From an uncultured Collinsella sp. (GTDB taxonomy: Bacteria; Actinomycetota; Coriobacteriia; Coriobacteriales; Coriobacteriaceae): 28,223 bases of DNA. The translations under genes were made by a program, and so were the position numbers. The notes under the pieces were generated by a model. It was not told where the DNA came from and searched no databases. It worked only from the letters and a program-made list of their open reading frames with translations. This document shows positions 15,100 to 22,641 of the stretch, piece by piece. The stretch is from the NCBI GenBank assembly GCA_938023705.1, contig CALJDJ010000012.1:1-28223 (forward strand), read 5' to 3'. Within the stretch, counting starts at the first letter, position 1. Every line of letters starts with the position of its first letter.

Positions 15100-16011
15100 A
15101 TGCCCGCCTGCCCGCTGGTCGATTGCCATACTCATACCTCGTTCTCGGACGGGCACGCCTCGTTCGAGGACAACGTCCGTGCCGCTGCTGCCGCCGGCTG
15201 CCGCGTCATGGTCTCGACCGACCACCTTACCCTGCCCGCCAGTATGGATGCTAACTGCGAGGTGCAGGTCGTCGAGGGCGACTTGCCGGCACATCGTTTG
15301 GCCTTTGAGGACGCCCGCAAACTCGCCGCGCAGATTGCGCCGGAGCTCACCTTTATCTACGGTTTTGAATGCGATTGGTACGAGGGCTGCGAGCCCTTGG
15401 TAGAGCACTGGTCCCAGGGCGCCGTCGTACGTCTGGGCAGCGTGCACTGGATTGGCAACCCGGGCGATATTGCGGCAGGCGCCGCGGGCACGGCAGGGAC
15501 AGAGGACGTCGCGCGCCCCGATACACCCGATTCCCTTTGCGGTTGGATCGACGACGATACCAACTTGCATGTTTGGGAAAACTTAGGCGTGCGCGGCGTG
15601 TGGGAGTGCTACGTCGACGACTGGTGCCGTGCTTGCGAAAGCTCACTCAACTTTGACGCGATGGCCCATCCCGACCTGGTCATGCGCTTTTCGAAGGACG
15701 GCTTTGCACCCGACTTTGACCCCGCGCCGTTTTGGGAGCAGATGGCCGAATGCGCCCACGATACGGGTCGCCGCGTTGAGGTCTCGACCGCCGCACCGCG
15801 CAAGGGGCTCGACGATTACTACCCCGCGACCGGGCTGTTGCGCCGCTTCGCCCATGCCGAGGTGCCCATCACCTTTGGCTCGGACGCGCACCGCGCCTGC
15901 GACATCTGCTGGAACATCCGCGAGGCCCAGGCCCACGCCTACGACTGCGGCTACCGGGCCTTCGATATCCCCCACCCCACCGGCGAATGGGAATCCACGC
16001 CCCTCGCCTAA
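15100..16011 (+). CDS. hisK: PHP-domain histidinol-phosphatase
   Basis: A 303-residue metal-dependent phosphatase of the PHP family that would convert histidinol phosphate to histidinol. Metal motifs are DCHTHTSFSDG (H10, H12), STDHLTLP, GFECDWY with its Glu, DAMAHPDLVMRF and the C-terminal FGSDAHRACD. AAAGGAG 5 nt before the ATG at 15100 sets the start. It converges on the his operon, with only 27 nt between the stops. HisB in this operon lacks a phosphatase domain, so this gene plausibly supplies the missing step. Confidence 0.88.
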   Translation: MPACPLVDCHTHTSFSDGHASFEDNVRAAAAAGCRVMVSTDHLTLPASMDANCEVQVVEGDLPAHRLAFEDARKLAAQIAPELTFIYGFECDWYEGCEPLVEHWSQGAVVRLGSVHWIGNPGDIAAGAAGTAGTEDVARPDTPDSLCGWIDDDTNLHVWENLGVRGVWECYVDDWCRACESSLNFDAMAHPDLVMRFSKDGFAPDFDPAPFWEQMAECAHDTGRRVEVSTAAPRKGLDDYYPATGLLRRFAHAEVPITFGSDAHRACDICWNIREAQAHAYDCGYRAFDIPHPTGEWESTPLA

Positions 16012-16043
16012 CTAGTCGTTTAAGAACGTCCCCAATGACTAGT
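16011..16043. terminator. Hairpin between converging hisK and hisE
   Basis: ACTAGTCGTT (16011-16020) pairs with AATGACTAGT (16034-16043), with one wobble, over a 13-nt loop. The arms overlap the ends of both genes. There is no long T run, so it is at best a weak bidirectional terminator. Confidence 0.45.
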
Positions 16044-16356
16044 GGCGGCGGGCGTTGAGTTCGCCGGCCAGTTCGTCGAGGGTGATGCCGTAGCGCTCGA
16101 GCGTCACGAGCAGGTGGTAGATCAGGTCGCCGGCCTCGTAGCGGATGTGATCGTGGTCGTTATCCTTGCAGGCCATGATCACCTCGCTCGCCTCCTCGGC
16201 AAGCTTCTTGAGCAGCTCGTCCTCGACGTCGGTCAGCAGACGCGCGGTATAGCTCTCCTGCGGCGATGCGTCGCGACGACTGTGAATCACCTCGGCCAGT
16301 CCCGTCAGCGTCTCACCGATGTTTCCCGGCTGCACGTTAGCTGTTCTGACTCCCAT
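16039..16356 (-). CDS. hisE: Phosphoribosyl-ATP pyrophosphatase
   Basis: A 105-residue all-alpha enzyme that removes pyrophosphate from phosphoribosyl-ATP, the second step of histidine synthesis. The MazG-like metal motif is seen in LLKKLAEEASEVIMACKD, and the second motif in YEAGDLIYHLLVTLERYG. GAGGAAA lies upstream of the ATG. It is the last gene of the operon, separate from hisI rather than fused to it as in enterobacteria, and begins 15 nt after the small Cys-containing ORF. Confidence 0.95.
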   Translation of the reverse strand: MGVRTANVQPGNIGETLTGLAEVIHSRRDASPQESYTARLLTDVEDELLKKLAEEASEVIMACKDNDHDHIRYEAGDLIYHLLVTLERYGITLDELAGELNARRH

Positions 16357-16371
16357 GGTTATTTCCTCTCG

Positions 16372-16599
16372 TTACTGCAGCGTAAAGTAGGTACCGGCCT
16401 CATCGAACCGAGGCTTTGCGCCCTTTTTCTCAAAGAACTCGACGATGACGGCATGGGCCTCATCGAGCCTTTCCTTCTCGGCCTCGAGCCAAAGCGACTG
16501 CGCCCCGCAGGCATCAGTCAGGTGCACGCGGCATGGCACGCCCGCGCGGAGGAGCTCGGTGTTGCATTCGGCGACCTCGAACGGCGTCACGACTTTCAT
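16372..16599 (-). CDS. Small Cys-containing protein embedded in the his operon
   Basis: A 75-residue protein with no enzyme signature I can assign. Its start overlaps the hisI stop by 4 nt (ATGA), and hisE follows after 15 nt, so it is cotranslated with histidine genes. It has an N-terminal MKVVTPFEVAECNTELL, a central VPCRVHLTDACGAQSLWLE and a C-terminal helix EAHAVIVEFFEKKG before a short beta-like tail. Cys12, Cys23 and Cys31 stand out. It resembles, from memory, a small uncharacterised Coriobacteriia family named for an RDAC motif (here TDAC), but I cannot verify this. It may be an accessory or regulatory subunit of HisI or HisE, or metal-binding. Confidence 0.8.
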   Translation of the reverse strand: MKVVTPFEVAECNTELLRAGVPCRVHLTDACGAQSLWLEAEKERLDEAHAVIVEFFEKKGAKPRFDEAGTYFTLQ

Positions 16600-16937
16600 C
16601 GCACTCCCCCTTCCACGCGCTTAAAGAAGCAGGTACGGTTGCCGGTATGGCAGGCCGGGCCCGGTGAGTCCACCTTGACCAGCAGCGTATCGCTATCGCA
16701 GTCGGCCCAGAGCTCCTTGACCTCCTGCATGTTGCCACTCGTCGCGCCCTTGTTCCAGAGCTCCTGACGGCTGCGACTCCAAAACCACGTGGTCCCGGTC
16801 TTGAGCGTCAGCCCCACCGATTCCTCGTTCATCCAAGCAACCATAAGCACCTCACCGGTGTCATGCTGCTGAACCACGCAAGGAATCAGCCCGCGGGCGT
16901 CGTATTTAAGCTCGGTAGCATTTATTACCTCAGTCAT
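16596..16937 (-). CDS. hisI: Phosphoribosyl-AMP cyclohydrolase
   Basis: A 113-residue zinc enzyme that opens the adenine ring of phosphoribosyl-AMP. The signature region reads TTWFWSRSRQELWNKGATSG, followed by the magnesium site WADCDSDTLLVKV and the second zinc site ACHTGNRTCFF. Two adjacent ATGs occur (16940 and 16937). GGGAG is only 2 nt from the first, so the second, at 5 nt, is chosen. The long in-frame extension upstream to 17075 runs through a palindrome and is not part of the enzyme. Its stop overlaps the next start (ATGA). Confidence 0.95.
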   Translation of the reverse strand: MTEVINATELKYDARGLIPCVVQQHDTGEVLMVAWMNEESVGLTLKTGTTWFWSRSRQELWNKGATSGNMQEVKELWADCDSDTLLVKVDSPGPACHTGNRTCFFKRVEGGVR

Positions 16938-16985
16938 CATTTCTCCCAAGTAACAAACGAAATCCCACAGGTCGGCGAGGGTTGT

Positions 16986-17071
16986 CCAGGTGCCGCAGGT
17001 TGCCGCGAAAGAGGAGCGACGCGTACTTTGGTACGCGAGCGACGGTTTGAGCGGCAAGATGCGGTGCCTGG
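16986..17071. repeat. Nested palindrome between hisF and hisI
   Basis: Outer arms of 21 nt (16986-17006 and 17051-17071) match at 17 positions, two of the four others being G-T wobbles. They enclose a perfect inner hairpin CGCGTAC-TTTG-GTACGCG (17020-17037) flanked by GAGCGAC-type direct repeats. It fills most of the 147-nt spacer, one of three long gaps in an otherwise tightly packed operon. It is likely an extragenic palindromic repeat that may also stabilise or process the mRNA. Confidence 0.8.
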
Positions 17072-17084
17072 GCAAGCCGCAGCA

Positions 17085-17867
17085 CTAGAAGTCCAGCCTC
17101 ACAGGGATGCCTTGGCTGGCCATATACTCCTTCGCCTGGCGAATGCTGAAAGTTCCAAAGTGAAAGACGCTGGCCGCCAGCACGGCATCGGCCTCGCCCT
17201 CGATCACGCCCTCGGCAAAATGCTCGAGCGTGCCCACGCCGCCGCTTGCGATCACCGGGATCGGCACCGCGCGCGCCACGGCGCGGGTGAGTGCCAGGTC
17301 GAAGCCAGCCTTGGTGCCGTCGCGATCCATGCTGGTGAGCAAGATCTCACCGGCGCCGCGACGAGCCGCTTCCTCGGCCCACGCCACCGCATCGATACCC
17401 GTGGCGTTGCGACCGCCCGCCGTGAAGACCTCCCACTTGTCGGCATCCGGCTGACCGGGCAGGCCCACGCGCTTGGCATCAATCGCCACGACCACGGCCT
17501 GGCTGCCAAACGCCGCGGCGGCCTGGCTGATCAACGACGGATCGCGCACGGCGGCAGAGTTAAGCGACACCTTGTCGGCACCGGCGGCAACCATGGTTCG
17601 CATGCCCGCCAAGTCGCGGAAACCGCCGCCCACGGTATAGGGAATAGCGAGCTCCTCGGCCGCGTGCGCCGCCATCTCGATGGTCGTCGCGCGGTTGTCG
17701 CTCGTCGCGGTAATGTCCAGGAAGACGACCTCGTCTGCACCCTCGCGGTCGTAGGCGCGCGCCAGCTCCACCGGGTCGCCAGCATCGCGCAGGCTCACAA
17801 AGTTGACGCCCTTGACCACGCGGCCGTCCTTAACATCCAGACAGGGAATCACGCGTTTGGCAAGCAT
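17085..17867 (-). CDS. hisF: Imidazole glycerol phosphate synthase, cyclase subunit
   Basis: A 260-residue TIM barrel that uses ammonia from HisH to make imidazole glycerol phosphate and AICAR from PRFAR. It shows KRVIPCLDVKDGRVVKGVNF with catalytic Asp11, the phosphate loops IASGGVGTLEHFAEG and YTVGGGFRD, and a second catalytic Asp in VVVAIDAKR. It starts 3 nt after the hisA stop. Length is normal. Confidence 0.98.
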   Translation of the reverse strand: MLAKRVIPCLDVKDGRVVKGVNFVSLRDAGDPVELARAYDREGADEVVFLDITATSDNRATTIEMAAHAAEELAIPYTVGGGFRDLAGMRTMVAAGADKVSLNSAAVRDPSLISQAAAAFGSQAVVVAIDAKRVGLPGQPDADKWEVFTAGGRNATGIDAVAWAEEAARRGAGEILLTSMDRDGTKAGFDLALTRAVARAVPIPVIASGGVGTLEHFAEGVIEGEADAVLAASVFHFGTFSIRQAKEYMASQGIPVRLDF

Positions 17868-17870
17868 GGG

Positions 17871-18617
17871 CTACTCCTTCCCTCGGGCGGCGGCCAACGC
17901 CTGGGCCAGCGTAAAGTTGCCCTCGTAGAGCGCACGACCGGTAATGGCACCCTCGATGGCATCCTCGCCCACCGCGGCCAGTGCGCGGATATCGTCGAGC
18001 GTCGAGATGCCGCCCGAAGCCACGACGGGAAAGCCCGCGACCTCGGCCACATGGCGATACGCCGCCACGTCGATGCCCGTCTGCATGCCATCGCGCGCGA
18101 TGTCGGTATACACCAGATGCTTAAAGCCCAGCTCGGTGAGCTGCGCCACGGCGTCGTCGAGCGCCACACCCGCGCCGTCGCGCCAACCATTCACCTTGAC
18201 CTGGCCGTCACGGGCGGCAATGTCTGCTGCCACCAGTAACTCGCCAAAGCCTTGCGCCGCCACCTCGGCAAATCCCGGCTCGGTCACGAGCACCGTGCCT
18301 AGCGCGATGCGACGCGCGCCGTAGCCGGCCAGCTCGTCGATGCGCGCGAGCGAACGAACGCCGCCGCCCACGTCCGCGGACAGACCGTCGACGCCGCAGA
18401 TGGCCTTAATCGCTGCCAAGTTGGCAGCGCACGCGTCCTCGTCCTCGCCAAAGGCAGCGGACAGGTCGACGACGTGCACCCAGCTCGCGCCCTGCTCGGC
18501 AAAGGAGCGGGCAACGGCCACGGGGTCGTCAGAATACACCTTACAGCGGCTCCGGTCGCCGCGCTCCAGGCGCACGACCTTGCCGCCGATCAAATCGATT
18601 GCGGGAAACAGAATCAT
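17871..18617 (-). CDS. hisA: ProFAR isomerase
   Basis: A 248-residue TIM barrel catalysing the Amadori rearrangement of ProFAR to PRFAR. It shows LFPAIDLIGGKVVRLERGD with catalytic Asp8, the second catalytic Asp in VYTDIARDGMQTG, and phosphate loops VGGGVRS and VASGGISTLDD. Some Actinobacteria use a dual HisA/TrpF enzyme (PriA). Lacking a trp cluster here, that possibility cannot be excluded from sequence. Its ATG overlaps the hisH stop by 4 nt (ATGA). Confidence 0.96.
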   Translation of the reverse strand: MILFPAIDLIGGKVVRLERGDRSRCKVYSDDPVAVARSFAEQGASWVHVVDLSAAFGEDEDACAANLAAIKAICGVDGLSADVGGGVRSLARIDELAGYGARRIALGTVLVTEPGFAEVAAQGFGELLVAADIAARDGQVKVNGWRDGAGVALDDAVAQLTELGFKHLVYTDIARDGMQTGIDVAAYRHVAEVAGFPVVASGGISTLDDIRALAAVGEDAIEGAITGRALYEGNFTLAQALAAARGKE

Positions 18618-19315
18618 CGGCCGGCCCCCTCGACGATGCTCACGAAGTTCTTAAGGATGCGCTGACCCAGCGCAGAGGATTTCTCGGGATGGAACTGGCA
18701 GCCCCACACGTTGCCGTGGCGCACGATGCACGGGAAGCTCCGTGTATAGTGCGTGCGCGCCAACACATCGGCGGCATCGACGTCGTCGGCCACCGCGTAG
18801 CTGTGAGTGAAATACATGTTGGCGCCCTCGGCAAAACCGGCAAGCAACGGATCGGCCGCACCGGCGGGCGTCATGCGCACCTGGTCCCAGCCCACGTGCG
18901 GGACCTTCAGACGGCTCGACTCCAGGTGCGTGCACGAGCCACGCATGATGCCCAGGCCATCGACCCAGGGACCACCGGCCTGCTCGGAGGCATCGTCGTC
19001 CGCGTCCGCGTCCTCGTTCGCAGGCACGCCCTCGTTGCCGCGCTCAAAAAACAGCTGAAGGCCCAGGCAGATGCCGAGCAGCGGAGTTCCGGCGGCAACG
19101 GCATCGAGCACGGCCACCTCCTCGCCGCTCTGACGCATAAAGGCGATCGCGTCATAGAACGCACCCACGCCCGGGATGACCAGGCCGTCGGCGTTGCGGA
19201 TCTGCTCCGGATCGTCCGACGTGCAGGCGGCAGCACCGGCGCGCGCAAGCCCGCGCACGACGCTCGACAAGTTGCCCTTGTGGTAGTCGACCACCACGAT
19301 CTTCGGTTCGCCCAC
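18614..19315 (-). CDS. hisH: Imidazole glycerol phosphate synthase, glutaminase subunit
   Basis: A 233-residue class I glutamine amidotransferase that supplies ammonia to HisF. The nucleophile Cys lies in GICLGLQLFFE and the His-Glu pair in CQFHPEKSS; the oxyanion strand region is IPGVGAFYDAI. The start is a GTG at 19315, 4 nt after GGAGGGG. The protein then begins VGEPKIVVVDYHKGNL, the normal N-terminus. An ATG at 19366 would add 17 residues encoded by a hairpin. It is longer than the usual 200 residues because of a very acidic insert (EDADADDDASEQ) after the nucleophile segment. Confidence 0.95.
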   Translation of the reverse strand: MGEPKIVVVDYHKGNLSSVVRGLARAGAAACTSDDPEQIRNADGLVIPGVGAFYDAIAFMRQSGEEVAVLDAVAAGTPLLGICLGLQLFFERGNEGVPANEDADADDDASEQAGGPWVDGLGIMRGSCTHLESSRLKVPHVGWDQVRMTPAGAADPLLAGFAEGANMYFTHSYAVADDVDAADVLARTHYTRSFPCIVRHGNVWGCQFHPEKSSALGQRILKNFVSIVEGAGR

Positions 19316-19340
19316 GCGACCCCTCCACTTCTCATCATCC

Positions 19341-19381
19341 AAAACCACCACAAAGAGGACAGGCATCTTCGTGGTGGTTTT
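19341..19381 (-). promoter_or_regulatory. Perfect 11-bp hairpin in the hisB-hisH spacer
   Basis: AAAACCACCAC (19341-19351) and GTGGTGGTTTT (19371-19381) pair perfectly over a 19-nt loop. On the transcribed strand the 3' arm ends in TTTT, like a weak intrinsic terminator. It lies 13 nt past the hisB stop and just before the GGAGGGG of hisH. It could lower expression of hisHAF or set an mRNA processing point. Confidence 0.6.
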
Positions 19382-19394
19382 ACCCTTGTGACGG

Positions 19395-19982
19395 TTACAG
19401 CGAGCCCTTGGTGCTGGGGATACCCTGCACGCGGGGATCGAGTTCGCAGGCGCGGCGCATCGTGCGGCCCACGGCCTTAAAGGCGGCCTCGATAATGTGG
19501 TGCGAATTGCCGCCCGCCAGCTCGCGCACGTGCAGCGTGAGCTTGGCATCGCGCGCAAAGGCATAGAAGAACTCGACGGCCAGCTCGGTATCAAAGCTGC
19601 CCACGCGCTCAGTCGGCACGGGCAGCTCGCAATAGGCCTGCCCGCGACCCGAGATATCCACGGCGGCCATCACGAGTGTCTCGTCCATGGCGATCGCCGC
19701 GTCGGCAAAGCGCGTAATACCCGCCTTGTCGCCCAGCGCCTGGCAAAACGCCTCGCCCAGCACAATGCCCGTGTCCTCAACGGTGTGGTGCGCGTCGACC
19801 TCGACGTCGCCCACCGCATGCACCGTCAGATCGAACAGGCCATGGCGGCCAAAAGCGTTGAGTATGTGGTCGAAAAACGGCACGCCGGTCGAGATATCGC
19901 ACACGCCAGATCCGTCCAGGTCGAGCTTTACGACAATGTCGGTCTCGCCCGTCTTGCGGGTTACCTCGGCATAGCGGTCCAT
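19395..19982 (-). CDS. hisB: Imidazoleglycerol-phosphate dehydratase
   Basis: A 195-residue manganese enzyme that dehydrates imidazole glycerol phosphate. Metal-binding motifs are FFDHILNAFGRHG, DAHHTVEDTGIVLGEAF, and GGNSHHIIEAAFKAVGR. It is the monofunctional form, lacking the HAD phosphatase domain found in enterobacterial HisB, so the PHP phosphatase at 15.1 kb is needed. The start codon directly abuts the hisC stop with no gap. Confidence 0.97.
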   Translation of the reverse strand: MDRYAEVTRKTGETDIVVKLDLDGSGVCDISTGVPFFDHILNAFGRHGLFDLTVHAVGDVEVDAHHTVEDTGIVLGEAFCQALGDKAGITRFADAAIAMDETLVMAAVDISGRGQAYCELPVPTERVGSFDTELAVEFFYAFARDAKLTLHVRELAGGNSHHIIEAAFKAVGRTMRRACELDPRVQGIPSTKGSL

Positions 19983-21098
19983 CTACATCTCCTCCTTCAC
20001 CAGCGCGGCAAACGCGGCCAGCACCTCGTCGTTTTCCTGCGGCGTACCCACAGTGATGCGCAGACAGTCCGCAAGCCCCGGCGCGTAGCTAAAGTCGCGC
20101 ACCAAAATCGAATACTCGTCGCGCAGACGCTCGCGCACGCGCGTGGCATGCGGCGTGCGCGCGAGCACAAAGTTCGCCGCGCTCGGCCATGCCTCCACGG
20201 GCATGCCATCGGCAGCCATTGCGCGCAGGGCGCACAGCTCGCGCTCGCGCTCGGATGCGATCTGTGCCACCACGGGCGTGTAGGCATCACGGGCACGCAC
20301 GCAGGCAAGTGCTGCCGCCTGGCTCAGCACGTTAACTGAATAGATCTGGCGAATCGCCGCGAACACGTCGACGACCTCGGGTGCCGCAATCACATAGCCC
20401 AGACGCGTGCCGGCGGCGCCAAACGCCTTGGACAGCGTATGTAGAATCACCAGGTTGGGATGCTCGGCGATAAGGCCTTGCGCCGTGGTGGCCGCGCCAA
20501 ACGAATCGTCGGCAAACTCCACGTAGGCCTCGTCAACCATTACCATGCCGGGGCACGCATCGCACAGCGCCGCGACAAAGTCGAGCGGTGCCACGTCACC
20601 CGTGGGGTTGTTGGGCGAGGTCACGATTGCCAGGTTACACTCGGGTGCCGCCGCAAGCACGGCGGCCTGGTCGAGCTCAAAGGTCGCGGGGTCGCGCCAC
20701 ACGTCGCGCACCTCGGTCTGGCAGAGCGACGCAAAGAACGCATACTCGCTAAAGCACGGCGGGCAGTTGAGCAGGGTCCGTCCCGCGCCGCCAAACGCCA
20801 ACAGGTAGTTATAGAGCAGCTCGTCGCCGCCGTTGCCCACGCAGACATTCTCGCGCGCCACACCATGCCAAGCGGCAAGCTCGTCGCGCAGATCGTTGGA
20901 CATGGGATCGGGATAGCGGTTGAGCGGCGTGGCAGCCAGGGCGGCGTCGACCGCCTCGCGCACGCCAGCCGGCACGGGATAGGTGTTCTCGTTGGCCGAA
21001 AGGTTGATGCGCGTGGGCGTAAAGTTGGGATCGTAGGGCTCAATACCGGCCAGGTAAGGCTGGACGAGCTCCTTCATGCGAGGCGTGAGTTCGGCCAT
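19983..21098 (-). CDS. hisC: Histidinol-phosphate aminotransferase
   Basis: A 371-residue fold-type I PLP enzyme that transfers an amino group from glutamate to imidazole acetol phosphate. The PLP lysine is K224 in HTLSKAFGAAGTRLGY. Other landmarks are NENTYPVP, VGNGGDELL, SPNNPTGD and the MVDEAYVEF aspartate. Length is normal. It starts one base after the hisD stop. Confidence 0.97.
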   Translation of the reverse strand: MAELTPRMKELVQPYLAGIEPYDPNFTPTRINLSANENTYPVPAGVREAVDAALAATPLNRYPDPMSNDLRDELAAWHGVARENVCVGNGGDELLYNYLLAFGGAGRTLLNCPPCFSEYAFFASLCQTEVRDVWRDPATFELDQAAVLAAAPECNLAIVTSPNNPTGDVAPLDFVAALCDACPGMVMVDEAYVEFADDSFGAATTAQGLIAEHPNLVILHTLSKAFGAAGTRLGYVIAAPEVVDVFAAIRQIYSVNVLSQAAALACVRARDAYTPVVAQIASERERELCALRAMAADGMPVEAWPSAANFVLARTPHATRVRERLRDEYSILVRDFSYAPGLADCLRITVGTPQENDEVLAAFAALVKEEM

Positions 21099-21099
21099 A

Positions 21100-22536
21100 T
21101 TAGGCCTCCCCGCCGGTTACGCCAGCGCCATCTGCGCCTGCAGCCGCCAGGTCCACGCCCTCGGCAACCGTCGCCACGGCGTCGCCCGGCCAGGCAACCT
21201 TGGTCAGGTCGGCCGCGGCGAGCGACTCGGCGCTCACGGCATCCTCGCCCTGCTCCAACACGCGGCGACGCAGTGCGGCCGAAAGCGCGTGCGCCCACAG
21301 GCCCTCGGCCTCGGCCAGACGCTGCGTAGCGGGAGCGTCGGAGAGCAGGCCCTCGGGCGTATAGCATATAACGCTCGAGCGCTTAACGAACTCTTCGACC
21401 GAAAGCGGGTTGGAGAACATGGCCGTGCCGCCGGTCGGCAACGTGTGGTTGGGACCGGCAACGTAATCGCCGAGCGGCTCGGAGCTCCAAGCGCCCACAA
21501 AGATGGCGCCGGCGTTGCGAATGCCGCCGAGCAGGCCCATCGCATCCTTGCAGTGCAGCTCAAGGTGCTCGGGCGCCACGGTGTTCACGGCCTCGACGGC
21601 GGCCGCCATGTCGGCGGCCACCACGATGGCGCCTTCGTTATCGAGCGAAGCGCACGTAATCTCGGCACGCGGGGACTGCGCTACCAGAATGTCGATACCC
21701 GCCTCGACCTCACGCGCAAACTGCTCGTCGCAGGTCACCAGATAGCAGGCCGCCAGCGGATCGTGCTCGGCCTGAGCCATCAGGTCGGCCGCGACCACCA
21801 TAGGCTTGGCCGTGGCATCGGCCAGCACGCAGACCTCGGAGGGACCGGCGACCATGTCGATACCCACGTCACCCGAGACAATCTGCTTGGCAGCGGCAAC
21901 AAAGGCGTTGCCCGGGCCGGTGATTTTGTCGACGCGCGGAATGGTCTCGGTACCGTACGCCAGCGCGGCCACGGCCTGGGCGCCGCCCACCATATAGATT
22001 TCGTCCACGCCGCCGAGCTTGGCCGCCGCGAGCGTATACGGGCTAATCAGTCCATCCTTTTGCGGCGGGGTCACCATGACCACGCGCTCAACGCCGGCAA
22101 CCTTGGCGGGAATGGCGTTCATAAGCACGGTGGAAGGGTACTGCGCGCGACCGCCCGGCACGTAGATGCCGGCCGCAGCAAGCGGGGTCACCTTAACGCC
22201 GAGCATCGTGCCGTCCGGGCGCGTGGTAAACCAGCTCTGCTCGACCTCGCGCTGGTGGAACTCGCGAATCTGGCGCGCAGCCTTTTCGAGCGCGGCGACA
22301 AAGGCCGGATCGAGGCCTTCGAGCGCGGCATCGATCTGCTCCTGCGGAAGACGGAAGCTCTGCAGCTCAACACCGTCAAAACGCTGGCAGTAATCGCGCA
22401 CCGCGGCATCGCCGTTGGCACGCACGTTGGCCACGATATCGCGAGCGGCGTCGACGATGTTTTGCGGCAGCACGCCCTTACGGTTGAGCTGGTTGGTAAC
22501 GAGGCGCTCACCGGGAGCAAGCTTGATGGTCTTCAT
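21100..22536 (-). CDS. hisD: Histidinol dehydrogenase
   Basis: A 478-residue zinc enzyme that oxidises histidinol to histidine in two NAD-dependent steps. It shows GIYVPGGRAQYPS, ITGPGNAFVAAAK, MVAGPSEVCVLAD, the zinc Gln/His of AQAEHDP, the catalytic Glu-His of VAPEHLEL and GPNHTLPTGGTA. The C-terminus runs about 40 residues beyond the usual family end, as an Ala/Gly/Val-rich tail ending GVTGGEA. The ATG at 22536 has AGGGGA upstream. Confidence 0.97.
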   Translation of the reverse strand: MKTIKLAPGERLVTNQLNRKGVLPQNIVDAARDIVANVRANGDAAVRDYCQRFDGVELQSFRLPQEQIDAALEGLDPAFVAALEKAARQIREFHQREVEQSWFTTRPDGTMLGVKVTPLAAAGIYVPGGRAQYPSTVLMNAIPAKVAGVERVVMVTPPQKDGLISPYTLAAAKLGGVDEIYMVGGAQAVAALAYGTETIPRVDKITGPGNAFVAAAKQIVSGDVGIDMVAGPSEVCVLADATAKPMVVAADLMAQAEHDPLAACYLVTCDEQFAREVEAGIDILVAQSPRAEITCASLDNEGAIVVAADMAAAVEAVNTVAPEHLELHCKDAMGLLGGIRNAGAIFVGAWSSEPLGDYVAGPNHTLPTGGTAMFSNPLSVEEFVKRSSVICYTPEGLLSDAPATQRLAEAEGLWAHALSAALRRRVLEQGEDAVSAESLAAADLTKVAWPGDAVATVAEGVDLAAAGADGAGVTGGEA

Positions 22537-22568
22537 TTCGGTATCCCCTATCGGTCGAGGTTGTGTTC

Positions 22569-22614
22569 GAAAAACGAGAGACCGGGCGGCGGCGCCAGTC
22601 GGCCCGCCGCCCGG
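22569..22614 (-). terminator. Terminator-like hairpin between hisZG and hisD
   Basis: A perfect, all-GC 11-bp stem (22582-22592 with 22604-22614, CCGGGCGGCGG) closes on an 11-nt loop. On the transcribed strand it is followed by TCTCTCG and TTTTT. It lies in the 105-nt spacer after hisZG. It may terminate part of the transcripts, giving more HisZG than the rest, or act as a regulated attenuator. Confidence 0.65.
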
Positions 22615-22641
22615 ACGTTGGGGCGCCCGTGCGTGCTCGCG

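Noticed and set aside
16941..17075. N-terminal extension of hisI
   Set aside because: The extra 45 codons come from the palindrome and have no counterpart in HisI. GGGAG sits directly before the ATG pair at 16935-16940.
16863..18239. 458-codon ORF on the plus strand
   Set aside because: It is antisense to hisI, hisF and hisA and passes through a palindrome; no ribosome-binding site and no motifs.
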